From Bacteroidia bacterium (GTDB lineage Bacteria; Bacteroidota; Bacteroidia; Bacteroidales; Azobacteroidaceae), in assembly GCA_025996815.1 (NCBI GenBank), contig BNTT01000144.1, forward strand, positions 1 to 8,113: 8,113 nucleotides of DNA. Direction: 5' to 3'. A program made the translations under genes and the position numbers. Numbering within the stretch: the stretch's first letter is position 1; each line of letters opens with the position of its first letter. The notes beneath the pieces are model-generated. The model was not told the origin of the DNA, searched no databases, and saw nothing but the letters and a program-made list of their open reading frames with translations. Shown here piece after piece: positions 1-7,177 of the stretch.

Positions 1-2058
1 ACAGTCATAAAGGGACTGAAACTTTTTCAAAATTCTTGTGAACAGCAAGAACGGCAAAGCAAACAAGAACAAATACCAAGTACTCTTGGTTTTGAAGAAA
101 GCACGGAAAGTGTTTATCGTCATCAATTAGGCGATTTTGAAATGGTTTTAAATAATGAAAATCTGACGAATAAAGAAATCACCATAACTTATAGGTTGCC
201 GGAAAGCTATTGGGGTCATTTATTTGTTGAAAATATTTTTTGTATAAATGAGGACAGCATTTTGAAAGATGGCAAATTAAAACAAACTTCCGTTTATGTC
301 AAAGAAGATAAAGAAAACATTGTGCTTTATAAAATTGACGACGAAACTGAATATTTTAATAGTAGATTTATTTTAAAAAAGTTTTTATCTTTATATATGG
401 AATTGGAAGAGTATGAAACAAAATTTGAAGAATATGTGGTGAGCGTCAAAAAAGAGGAAGCTAAAACTTTATCCATTAAGGATGGTGATGAAATGCAAAT
501 TAAAGACTATAAAGGAATTATAAAATGTTGTTACACACATACTTATGGAAAGGCACGCGAGGGTACGTATATATGCGCTTATCATCCCGAAATAACTCAA
601 TCGTTTTGCGATCATATAGGTGTTGATTATGATAGGTTTCAATTTTTTGAGAATACATGGGGAATATCTCATCATGAAATCGATAAAAGTCAAATCGACC
701 TTAGAAAAATTGAAACCTTGAATGTTTATGAGCCATTGTGGAACAATCCTGAAATTTTTGAACAGATAGAACAGATTCCATTCAAAAATTATGACCAGTT
801 CGAACAAAATTTATGGGAACTACTCATTCAAAAATATCCGGAAATATTGGATGATTATGATTTTAAATCATTCTCAGAATTATTTGCAGATTTAGATGAT
901 GAAAGTTTATTTGCAAACAGGCGCGAAGAAGGGACGGTGTGGGACCAATTTGTAGAAGGTAAAGATGTTTCAATCAATGCTATAAAGGAATATGTTAAAA
1001 GCAATTCATCTGAAAATTTCAAAGATTTTTTACAGAAACTTACAATTGACATTATTGACGAAGAATCAACGACACAAATAAAGGATAGAGAATCAAAATC
1101 CAAGAAAATCAAAAACTTAGAATCTATATTGTTATATTTGCATTGTTTTGAATATTATCTATTTTCTCCGAATGAGAAAATCAATTTATTTTCTGATGCA
1201 TGGAGAAAAAAGATAAAGCCATCTAGAATACGCTCATTCTTGTTTCAGTATACCGATGACAGTGTCCATCGTCGTAGTACAACCGCAGACCTCCTTTATC
1301 TCACATATATTCAAATGCAACTTTTTTATAAGAATATGTTTTTTGTAGAATCTGTCAGAGCAAATACCCAAAGACTGTATACCTATACTTCACAAGGAAC
1401 TTCATTCAATGAATTTTTAAGAAAATTTATAGATAAAGACATTTCGGGTAAATCAAAAGATTTTCTTGAGAAGTGGGTTAAAGAATTTGAAATAGGTGAT
1501 GGTATTGCATTTGAAATAGAGCCCGGTGTTGGTGCTAAAATATCTATTTTAAGAGGTGAAAAGAAATTAAATATTGTTGATTTAGGTTATGGCATAACAC
1601 AATTTTTACCGATTCTGTTTCATGTTTCAGATATTAGCACTATAAAACCCTTTGATGTCTCAAAGTATAGACTGATGCGTGATCCAGAAAATTATACCAA
1701 AACTATTGTAATTGAAGAGCCGGAAGCCCATTTGCATCCAAAATTTCAGTCAAAACTTGCTGATTTGTTTGTGGATGCGCAAAAAGAATTTGGTTTGTCT
1801 TTCATTATTGAAACACACAGTGAATATTTGATACGGAAACTTCAATATTTGACTGCCAAAGGGGATATAAAGCCGGAGGATACGGTGATAAATTATGTTG
1901 ACAGTGCAGACCCTGCAAAACGGGCTTCTGCCACAGACCCACAAATTCGCACAATTCATATAAACCCCAACGGAGAATTGACACAACCCTTTGGAAGTGG
2001 GTTTTATGATGAAGCAGATAATTTAGCAATGAAATTATGGTCGTACTCTGAAAAATAA
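1..2058 (+). CDS. ABC-type AAA ATPase, DUF3696-like, 5' partial
   Basis: The reading frame is open from base 1, so the true start and the Walker A P-loop lie upstream of the window. The ATG at 142 has no ribosome-binding site and is probably internal. Visible in order: a 'VESVRANTQRLY' segment and helical middle typical of AAA15/DUF3696 ATPases, a signature-like LGYGITQ (1582-1602), Walker B IVIEEPEAHLHP (1705-1740) with the catalytic Glu pair, the H-loop ETHSEYLIRKL (1810-1842), and a C-terminal GSGFYDE ending (about 1993-2013) like the G-F-F-D-E tail of DUF3696 proteins. Family members are OLD/RecF/SMC-like soluble ATPases, often found in phage-defence modules next to an effector. A gene for an unknown protein follows after 5 bases, so the two are probably one operon. 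The gene is much more AT-rich than the housekeeping genes to the right, which suggests transfer. No Toprim nuclease domain is visible in the part present. The ATPase call is firm; a defence role is inference. Confidence 0.85.
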   Translation, partial: TVIKGLKLFQNSCEQQERQSKQEQIPSTLGFEESTESVYRHQLGDFEMVLNNENLTNKEITITYRLPESYWGHLFVENIFCINEDSILKDGKLKQTSVYVKEDKENIVLYKIDDETEYFNSRFILKKFLSLYMELEEYETKFEEYVVSVKKEEAKTLSIKDGDEMQIKDYKGIIKCCYTHTYGKAREGTYICAYHPEITQSFCDHIGVDYDRFQFFENTWGISHHEIDKSQIDLRKIETLNVYEPLWNNPEIFEQIEQIPFKNYDQFEQNLWELLIQKYPEILDDYDFKSFSELFADLDDESLFANRREEGTVWDQFVEGKDVSINAIKEYVKSNSSENFKDFLQKLTIDIIDEESTTQIKDRESKSKKIKNLESILLYLHCFEYYLFSPNEKINLFSDAWRKKIKPSRIRSFLFQYTDDSVHRRSTTADLLYLTYIQMQLFYKNMFFVESVRANTQRLYTYTSQGTSFNEFLRKFIDKDISGKSKDFLEKWVKEFEIGDGIAFEIEPGVGAKISILRGEKKLNIVDLGYGITQFLPILFHVSDISTIKPFDVSKYRLMRDPENYTKTIVIEEPEAHLHPKFQSKLADLFVDAQKEFGLSFIIETHSEYLIRKLQYLTAKGDIKPEDTVINYVDSADPAKRASATDPQIRTIHINPNGELTQPFGSGFYDEADNLAMKLWSYSEK

Positions 2059-2063
2059 GCAAC

Positions 2064-2951
2064 ATGGAAAGGCAACAATTATACTGTGAGGCTGAGTTCT
2101 TGATTCAATTTTTCAATAACAGACCAAGAATAAGCTCCGATGATTCTTTTTCTGAAGATACTGAAGTTGATATATGGAACAAATATAGAGATATGTTTTT
2201 GAAAGACGCAACACTTTGTTTGGATGTCAGCCTGGAAAGTTTTTTCAAAATAGAAAATGATTTCTTTAATATGCTAAAAAAGAAAAAAGGAAATGGTGAG
2301 ATTAAAATCAAATTTGATAAATTTCCAATCAATTTTGATGAGGCTGATAATCGACACGCATTTTTTTTCTTATCCGATTCCACAAAAAGTCGCCAAATGG
2401 AAGAAAACTACGGTATGATGTTTATTTCCAATGAAGATTACATCGAACGTGCTAATTTTTTATTTTCGTCCGTTACTCTTCTGTCAATTGATACAAATAC
2501 AAACTGGGATATAGTGCAAGCATTTAGACATCCTTGTAATTCAATAATTCTTATTGATAATTATATTCTTGGTAAAAAGGATATGGAAAAGGAAATAAAG
2601 ACCCTTTTCGATTCTTTGTTGCCAAATAAACTTGAAAAACAAAAATTTACAGTAACAATATTTACCAAAAAAGCGGACAACGAGGACAAAATAAAGCAAA
2701 AAGAGAATTTGAAAAAAGCCATAAAAACATTACGCAATTATACAATAGAGGTTAATATAAACGATGTTGACCATAGCCAACATGACAGAAGTTTAATCAC
2801 TAATTATTGTTTATTTGAGTGCGGCTATGGTTTTGTGTTGGATTACAATGAACGAGTCAAAGGAACGCGGTTATATATCAATAGAATTACGCAGCCAAAG
2901 GTTTATCAAGCAATACTAAACTTAGAAAAAAAATTAACAAAAGTTGGGTAA
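2064..2951 (+). CDS. Unknown protein with PLD/MIT_C-like C-terminal region
   Basis: A 295-residue protein that I do not recognise as a named family. The ATG lies 5 bases after the ATPase stop, with no clear Shine-Dalgarno, so it is probably translated from the same message. The N-terminal ~100 residues are charged and have no motif I can name. The C-terminal half shows a repeated strand-helix pattern: SIILIDNYIL (160-169), a helix, FTVTIFTKK (195-203), a Lys-rich helix, YTIEVNI (226-232), then HDRSLITNYCLFECGYGF (240-257). An Asp-x-Tyr after a hydrophobic strand followed by a late His-Asp-Arg strand and a Gly-rich turn resembles the phospholipase-D-like MIT_C fold (eukaryotic MITD1 has a similar HDREIRFNN stretch). 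That similarity is from memory and remote. No signal peptide or membrane segment is seen. It is AT-rich like its partner ATPase and is the candidate effector or specificity subunit of that pair. Other possibilities are an inactive structural PLD-like domain or an unrelated fold. Confidence 0.8.
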   Translation: MERQQLYCEAEFLIQFFNNRPRISSDDSFSEDTEVDIWNKYRDMFLKDATLCLDVSLESFFKIENDFFNMLKKKKGNGEIKIKFDKFPINFDEADNRHAFFFLSDSTKSRQMEENYGMMFISNEDYIERANFLFSSVTLLSIDTNTNWDIVQAFRHPCNSIILIDNYILGKKDMEKEIKTLFDSLLPNKLEKQKFTVTIFTKKADNEDKIKQKENLKKAIKTLRNYTIEVNINDVDHSQHDRSLITNYCLFECGYGFVLDYNERVKGTRLYINRITQPKVYQAILNLEKKLTKVG

Positions 2952-3032
2952 ATGTTCAGTAGAATCATCCCCTCATGGAAACATATAAATAATTTCAAAC
3001 AACCGTTAATCGAAAGCGAAAGGCATTTATTA
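2952..3032. other. Convergent intergenic region at composition boundary
   Basis: These 81 bases separate the plus-strand AT-rich module from the minus-strand ferredoxin gene. I see no strong hairpin with a T-tract on either strand, no direct repeat flanking the module, no tRNA and no insertion-sequence end. On the minus strand, where a large oxidoreductase subunit gene would be expected to start after the ferredoxin, only a six-codon ATG reading frame is present. The join between the acquired module and the older chromosome most likely lies here. Confidence 0.5.
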
Positions 3033-3248
3033 TCATTTTTGTTTATACACCGTGATGCAGGCATCCGGACACACATAACCGCAACCTGCGCAGCCGATAC
3101 ATTCGTCCGGCTTCGCCATTTGGGCAAAATAATAGCCCTTGGAGTTGAACGTTTGGCTGAGTGCCAAAACGTCTGTGGGGCACGCCACGACGCATAATTC
3201 GCAGCCTTTGCACCGCGCGGTATCTATTTCTACGGTTCCTTTTGCCAT
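3033..3248 (-). CDS. Dicluster 4Fe-4S ferredoxin, Kor/Vor delta-type subunit
   Basis: A 71-residue protein with two complete CxxCxxCxxxCP motifs: Cys13, 16, 19, 23 and Cys50, 53, 56, 60, enough to bind two 4Fe-4S clusters. The motif contexts (RCKGCELCVVACPTDVLAL and CIGCAGCGYVCPDACITVY) match the small ferredoxin subunit that Bacteroidales encode ahead of 2-oxoglutarate or 3-methyl-2-oxobutanoate:ferredoxin oxidoreductase (korD/vorD type). Its role there is to pass electrons from the thiamine-diphosphate subunits to ferredoxin in cytoplasmic 2-oxoacid oxidation. The start is set by a full Bacteroidetes promoter about 25 bases upstream of the ATG. The expected downstream alpha and beta subunit genes are absent: the gene ends convergent with the AT-rich module. 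It may therefore be a stranded subunit or a stand-alone ferredoxin. The ferredoxin fold is certain; assignment to a particular oxidoreductase is inferred from similarity recalled by eye, so I give no gene symbol. Confidence 0.93.
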   Translation of the reverse strand: MAKGTVEIDTARCKGCELCVVACPTDVLALSQTFNSKGYYFAQMAKPDECIGCAGCGYVCPDACITVYKQK

Positions 3249-3280
3249 TGCCTGATTCTAAATTTGATGATTTGCGACCG

Positions 3281-3313
3281 CAAAGGTACAACAATTTTTC
3301 AAAAATTTTCAAA
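3281..3313 (-). promoter_or_regulatory. Promoter for the ferredoxin gene
   Basis: Read on the minus strand, the sequence has TTTG (plus positions 3310-3313), a 21-base spacer, and TACCTTTG (3281-3288). This matches the Bacteroidetes sigma-ABfr consensus TTTG-N19-21-TAnnTTTG. Transcription would begin near 3274, giving a leader of roughly 25 bases before the ATG at 3248. It is the best promoter match in the window. Confidence 0.8.
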
Positions 3314-3320
3314 ATTTTGG

Positions 3321-3350
3321 GTTGTAAATACAAAAAAAGTCGTATCTTTG
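3321..3350 (+). promoter_or_regulatory. Promoter for the Xaa-Pro aminopeptidase gene
   Basis: TATCTTTG at 3343-3350 is a perfect match to the Bacteroidetes -7 box TAnnTTTG. The -33 element is probably GTTG at 3321-3324 with an 18-base spacer, slightly short. A better TTTG at 3316-3319 would need a 23-base spacer. Transcription would start near 3356, leaving a leader of about 20 bases before the ATG at 3375. The promoter is back to back with the ferredoxin promoter. Confidence 0.72.
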
Positions 3351-3374
3351 CGTCCATAAATACATAATACGACA

Positions 3375-4766
3375 ATGTTTCAAAAAGAAGTGTACATACA
3401 GCGGCGAGCGGAGCTGAAAAAGTTGCTCGGGTCGGGGATGGTGGTGCTGCAAGGCAATGGCGAGGCGGCGGTCAATTATCGGGGTAATGACTATCCGTTT
3501 CGGCAGGACAGTTCGTTTATTTACTACGTGGGGCTGGATACGCCCGATTTGGCGTATGTGGTGGACATCGACAACGACCGCGAATACCTGTTTGGCAACG
3601 AGCTGACGATGGACGACATCATTTGGATGGGCAATCTGCCGTCGCTGAAAGAGCGCGCGGCGGAGGTGGGGCTTTCGACCGTGCTGCCGATGGCGGATTT
3701 GAAGGGCATCTTGAAGTCTGCGCCCGTAAAATATCTGAAACCCTACCGCTATCGCAATCTATTGATGTTCAGCGAATTGCTTGGTAAAAAGCCGGACGAA
3801 ATCACCCGCGATTTCTCGGTGGAATTGACCAGGGCGGTCGTCAAGATGCGCCTAATCAAATCGCAGGAGGAACTGCAGGAATTGGAAGATGCGGGCAGGA
3901 CGGGCACCGTTATGCACTTTATGGCGATGCAAATGTGCCACGCGGGCATTCCCGAACAGAAAATCGTGGATATGATTGAGGGCATCGCCCTTGCCGAAGG
4001 GCGCACGTCGTTTCCCACCATCCTCTCGATGAACGGGCAAACACTTCACAACCACGACCACAGCGGCGTTTTGCAAGCCGGACGGCTGATGCTCTGCGAT
4101 GCCGGCTCTGAAAACCGGAACCATTATGCCTCCGATTTCACGCGGACAACGGCGGTGGACGGCGACTATACGCCCAAGCAAATCGACATCCACGCCATTG
4201 TGCAAAAGGCACTTAACGACTCCATCGCGCTGGCTAAACCGGGCATCACCTACAAATCGGTACACCGCAATGCCTACAAAATCATTTTTGAAGGGTTGCG
4301 CGATTTGGGCTTGACGAAGGGCGACACGGAGGAGGCTCTCAACGCGGGTGCACCCGCCCTGTTTATGCCCCACGGGCTGGGTCACGCCCTGGGGTTGGAC
4401 GTGCACGATATGGAAAATCTGGGCGAAACATTCGTCGGCTACGACGACGAAACAACGCGCGACACCCTCTTTGGATACTCCAGCCTGCGCTTCGGTAAAC
4501 GCTTGGAGGCGGGACACGTGCTCACCGTGGAGCCGGGCATCTACTTCATTCCCCAACTGATTGCCAAGTGGGAAAAAGAAAAAATCAACACGCAATTTAT
4601 CAATTTCAGTGCCCTGAAAGGCTATCTCAACTTCGGCGGCATCCGTCTGGAAGACGACATCGTCATCACCGACAAGGGCTGCCGGCTGGTCTATTCGCAT
4701 CGCCTGCCGCTGACCCCCTACGAACTCAAAAATGCAACCACGCTGGAAGGTTTGTTGAAGAATTGA
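3375..4766 (+). CDS. pepP: Xaa-Pro aminopeptidase (M24B metallopeptidase)
   Basis: A 463-residue cytoplasmic enzyme that removes an N-terminal residue followed by proline, used in peptide turnover. Residues 1 to about 140 form the aminopeptidase P N-terminal domain (AMP_N); the rest is the 'pita-bread' M24 domain. All five dimetal ligands are visible: Asp242 in CDAGSE, Asp254 in SDFTRT, His337 in PHGLGHALG, Glu386 in TVEPGIY and Glu426 in IRLEDD. The supporting histidines His225 (TLHNHDH), His333 and His344 (LDVHD) are also present, so the enzyme should be active. The first and second Asp ligands are 12 residues apart, one more than I recall for Escherichia coli PepP. Length is near the usual 430-465. 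The ATG at 3375 lies about 25 bases after the -7 box and fits the usual family N-terminus. It is a single-gene transcript: its own promoter upstream, an intrinsic terminator 4 bases after the stop. Codon use is GC-rich and unlike the module at the left. Family assignment is firm; the choice of pepP over pepQ rests on the AMP_N domain. Confidence 0.95.
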   Translation: MFQKEVYIQRRAELKKLLGSGMVVLQGNGEAAVNYRGNDYPFRQDSSFIYYVGLDTPDLAYVVDIDNDREYLFGNELTMDDIIWMGNLPSLKERAAEVGLSTVLPMADLKGILKSAPVKYLKPYRYRNLLMFSELLGKKPDEITRDFSVELTRAVVKMRLIKSQEELQELEDAGRTGTVMHFMAMQMCHAGIPEQKIVDMIEGIALAEGRTSFPTILSMNGQTLHNHDHSGVLQAGRLMLCDAGSENRNHYASDFTRTTAVDGDYTPKQIDIHAIVQKALNDSIALAKPGITYKSVHRNAYKIIFEGLRDLGLTKGDTEEALNAGAPALFMPHGLGHALGLDVHDMENLGETFVGYDDETTRDTLFGYSSLRFGKRLEAGHVLTVEPGIYFIPQLIAKWEKEKINTQFINFSALKGYLNFGGIRLEDDIVITDKGCRLVYSHRLPLTPYELKNATTLEGLLKN

Positions 4767-4770
4767 AAAC

Positions 4771-4797
4771 GCCCGCCACGGACGGCGGGCTTTTTTT
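4771..4797 (+). terminator. Intrinsic terminator after pepP
   Basis: A perfect 7-base-pair, all-GC-rich stem (GCCCGCC at 4771-4777 pairing with GGCGGGC at 4784-4790), a six-base loop, and seven T residues at 4791-4797. It starts 4 bases after the pepP stop codon. It should separate pepP from the ftsY operon, which begins with its own promoter immediately after. Confidence 0.92.
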
Positions 4798-4800
4798 GCA

Positions 4801-4832
4801 CTTGCACACAACGAAGTTTTTTCGTACTTTTG
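4801..4832 (+). promoter_or_regulatory. Promoter for the ftsY-rimO-HU operon
   Basis: TACTTTTG at 4825-4832 matches the Bacteroidetes -7 box. CTTG at 4801-4804 supplies the -33 TTG with a 20-base spacer. It follows the pepP terminator directly. Transcription would start near 4838, giving an AT-rich leader of about 27 bases before the ftsY ATG at 4865; no Shine-Dalgarno is visible, as is usual in this phylum. Confidence 0.78.
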
Positions 4833-4864
4833 CGCAGTCTTAATTTTGTAATGCTTCTATATAT

Positions 4865-5857
4865 ATGAGTTTTTTAAATTTATTTTCAAAAGATAAGAGG
4901 GACGGGGTGGCTCGCGATGTGGCGGAGGGCGACTTGGAGCAGGGTTTGCAGAAGGGTTTGCAGCGCACGAAAGAAACGGTCTTCTCTAAAATCGCGCGGG
5001 TCGTTGCCGGCAAATCCAAGGTGGATGAGGAAATTCTTGACCATTTGGAGGAAATTTTGGTTACGTCCGACGTGGGCGTAGAAACGACCCTGAAAATCAT
5101 CCGGCGCATCGAACAGCGCATTGCCAACGACAAGTATTTGGATACCAACGAATTGACGGAGGTTTTGCGCGAAGAAATCGCCGCCCTGTTGCTGGATAAT
5201 CACGCCGGCGACACCGCCGATGATTTCAGTGTGGGCGAATCCCGTCCATGCGTCATTATGGTGGTGGGCGTGAATGGGGTGGGCAAAACGACCACTATCG
5301 GCAAACTGGCGCATCACTTCAAACAGCGGGGCAACAAGGTGTTTCTGGGGGCTGCAGACACGTTTCGCGCCGCCGCGGTAGACCAAATCTGTGTCTGGGG
5401 CGAGCGCGTTGGCGTGGAGGTGGTGAAACAAAAAATGGGTGCCGACCCCGCCTCGGTGGCATTCGACACGCTCACTTCTGCCGTTGCCCACGATGCCGAC
5501 GTGGTGATTATCGACACGGCGGGGCGACTGCACAATAAAATCGGGCTGATGAACGAACTGACAAAAATCAAGAACGTGATGCAAAAAGTTGTCCCGCACG
5601 CACCCAACGAGGTGCTGCTCGTGCTCGACGGCTCAACGGGTCAGAACGCCTACAATCAGGCAAAAGAATTTTCTAAAGCCACCGAGATCACGGCTTTAGC
5701 CATCACCAAATTAGACGGCACCGCCAAAGGCGGCGTGGTCATCGGCATCTCCGACCAATTGCAAATCCCCGTCAAATACATTGGCATCGGCGAGGGATTA
5801 GACGATTTACAGGTGTTTAGAAAGCGGCAATTCGTGGATTCACTTTTTGGCAAATAA
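4865..5857 (+). CDS. ftsY: Signal recognition particle receptor FtsY
   Basis: A 330-residue GTPase that docks the ribosome-SRP complex at the inner membrane and passes nascent membrane proteins to SecYEG. Residues 1 to about 30 hold a short, amphipathic, charged membrane-contact segment (MSFLNLFSKDKRDG) in place of the long acidic A domain of Escherichia coli; this short form is common in Bacteroidetes. The helical N domain spans about 30-115 and the G domain follows. GTPase motifs: G1 GVNGVGKTT (135-143), DTFRAAAVDQ (165-174), DTAGR (217-221), TKLDGTAKGG (281-290) and the closing GIGEGLDDL (307-315). All key residues are present, so the protein should be functional. The SRP-receptor form, as opposed to Ffh, is shown by the absence of a Met-rich M domain: the protein ends soon after the G domain. 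It is the first gene of a tight operon; rimO begins 9 bases after its stop. Confidence 0.97.
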   Translation: MSFLNLFSKDKRDGVARDVAEGDLEQGLQKGLQRTKETVFSKIARVVAGKSKVDEEILDHLEEILVTSDVGVETTLKIIRRIEQRIANDKYLDTNELTEVLREEIAALLLDNHAGDTADDFSVGESRPCVIMVVGVNGVGKTTTIGKLAHHFKQRGNKVFLGAADTFRAAAVDQICVWGERVGVEVVKQKMGADPASVAFDTLTSAVAHDADVVIIDTAGRLHNKIGLMNELTKIKNVMQKVVPHAPNEVLLVLDGSTGQNAYNQAKEFSKATEITALAITKLDGTAKGGVVIGISDQLQIPVKYIGIGEGLDDLQVFRKRQFVDSLFGK

Positions 5858-5866
5858 CACCATACA

Positions 5867-7177
5867 ATGATACACCACGCGGTTGATATAATCTCTTTGG
5901 GCTGTTCCAAAAACTTGGTGGACAGCGAGCAATTGATGCGTCTGTTTGCCGCCAACGGCTATTCGGTGGCTCACGAGCCGGCGGAATGTCGCGGCAACAT
6001 CGTGGTCGTCAACACCTGCGGCTTCATCGAAGCCGCCAAAGAGGAGTCTATCAACACCATTTTGGCATTTGCCGAAGCCCGTAAAGCCGGAACAATCAAG
6101 CAATTGTACGTTATGGGTTGCCTCTCGGAACGCTACCGCGAGGAGTTGCAAAAAGCCATCCCCGAAGTGGACAAATTCTACGGCAAATTTAATTGGAAAG
6201 ACCTGCTGACAGACTTGGGACGTGCCGATGATGGTCGCGACAAATCGTCGCCCCCACCGTTTGAACGCATCCTCACGACCCCGCCGCACTACGCCTATCT
6301 GAAAATTTCCGAAGGCTGCGACCGCACCTGCGCCTTCTGCGCCATCCCCTTAATCACCGGTAAACAGCAATCGCGCGCCATCGAATCGCTCGAAGAAGAG
6401 GTTAGAACGCTTGTCGCTCAGGGAGTTAAAGAATTTCAACTGATTGCACAGGACTTGACGGCTTACGGCACCGACTTGTATCAAAAACAGGCGATTGCCG
6501 AACTTGTCGACCGCCTCTCCGACATCCAAGGGGTGGCGTGGCTGCGCCTGCACTATGCCTATCCCAACCGCTTCCCGCCGGATTTGCTGTCCGTGATGCG
6601 CCAAAAGAAGAATGTGTGCAAATACCTCGACATCGCACTCCAACACAGCAGCGACGAGGTGCTGAAACGGATGCGCCGACATATCACGCGCCGGCAAACC
6701 GTCGAACTGATTCGCCAAATTCGGGACGCGGTGCCGGATATTCACCTCCGGACGACCCTTATGGTGGGTTTTCCGGACGAAACGGATGCCGATTTTGCCG
6801 ATTTGATGCAGTTTGTGGAAGCAATGCGCTTTGAGCGGATGGGTGCATTTATGTACTCACAAGAAGACGGAACCGCGGCGGCAGAGTATTCCGACAGCGT
6901 TTCGCCCGCCATCAAACAGCAGCGATTAGACGAACTGATGGCTTTGCAAGCCGAAATTGCCGGCGAAATCAGCACGGCGAAAGTGGGCAAAACGCTCCAA
7001 GTCATCATCGACCGCGAAGAAGACGATTTTTATGTCGGGCGCACCGAATACGACTCGCCGGAGGTTGACCCCGAAGTGCTCATTGCAAAAACGCGCCCGC
7101 TACAAATCGGGCAATTCTATCAGGCAACGATAACAGATACGCAGGAATATGATTTAATAGGAGAAATTTATGAATAA
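5867..7177 (+). CDS. rimO: Ribosomal protein S12 methylthiotransferase RimO
   Basis: A 436-residue radical-SAM enzyme that adds a methylthio group to the conserved aspartate of ribosomal protein uS12 (Asp89 in Escherichia coli). Domains in order: the N-terminal UPF0004/MTTase domain with its cluster cysteines Cys13 (SLGCSKNLVDSE), Cys51 (VNTCGFI) and Cys85 (VMGCLSER); the radical-SAM domain with CxxxCxxC at Cys151, 155 and 158 (EGCDRTCAFCAIP); and a C-terminal TRAM domain from about 372. The SLGCSKNLVDSE start and the presence of GFPDET separate RimO from the tRNA enzyme MiaB. Both iron-sulfur clusters can form. Length is the family norm. The start follows the ftsY stop by 9 bases, and the stop overlaps the next gene by 8 bases, so the genes are co-transcribed and the HU-like gene is translationally coupled. 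Confidence 0.97.
   Translation: MIHHAVDIISLGCSKNLVDSEQLMRLFAANGYSVAHEPAECRGNIVVVNTCGFIEAAKEESINTILAFAEARKAGTIKQLYVMGCLSERYREELQKAIPEVDKFYGKFNWKDLLTDLGRADDGRDKSSPPPFERILTTPPHYAYLKISEGCDRTCAFCAIPLITGKQQSRAIESLEEEVRTLVAQGVKEFQLIAQDLTAYGTDLYQKQAIAELVDRLSDIQGVAWLRLHYAYPNRFPPDLLSVMRQKKNVCKYLDIALQHSSDEVLKRMRRHITRRQTVELIRQIRDAVPDIHLRTTLMVGFPDETDADFADLMQFVEAMRFERMGAFMYSQEDGTAAAEYSDSVSPAIKQQRLDELMALQAEIAGEISTAKVGKTLQVIIDREEDDFYVGRTEYDSPEVDPEVLIAKTRPLQIGQFYQATITDTQEYDLIGEIYE
7159..7163 (+). promoter_or_regulatory. Shine-Dalgarno site inside the end of rimO
   Basis: AGGAG lies 6 bases before the ATG at 7170. It is the clearest Shine-Dalgarno in the window, and fixes the start of the first HU-like gene inside the last codons of rimO. 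Most other starts here lack one. Confidence 0.7.

Noticed and set aside
142..144. ATG at 142 as the start of the ATPase gene
   Set aside because: The frame is open back to base 1 with protein-like sequence and no ribosome-binding site or promoter precedes this ATG; the Walker A needed by the family is missing and must lie upstream.
2952..3197. Plus-strand open frame of 81 codons after the unknown partner gene
   Set aside because: It mostly overlaps the ferredoxin gene in antisense, and the ferredoxin has eight correctly spaced cysteines and a promoter.
3852..4811. Long minus-strand open frame of 319 codons opposite pepP
   Set aside because: It lies antisense to a gene with all catalytic residues intact and runs through the pepP terminator; its length reflects GC-rich codon bias and the product has no recognisable motif.
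4941..4966. Short repeat of 'gggtttgcag' in ftsY
   Set aside because: Two copies only, encoding the GLQKGLQR stretch that is common near the start of FtsY proteins.
4886..5599. Minus-strand open frame of 237 codons opposite ftsY
   Set aside because: Antisense shadow of a clear FtsY; its composition (many His, Val and Gln) is typical of reverse-frame translation.
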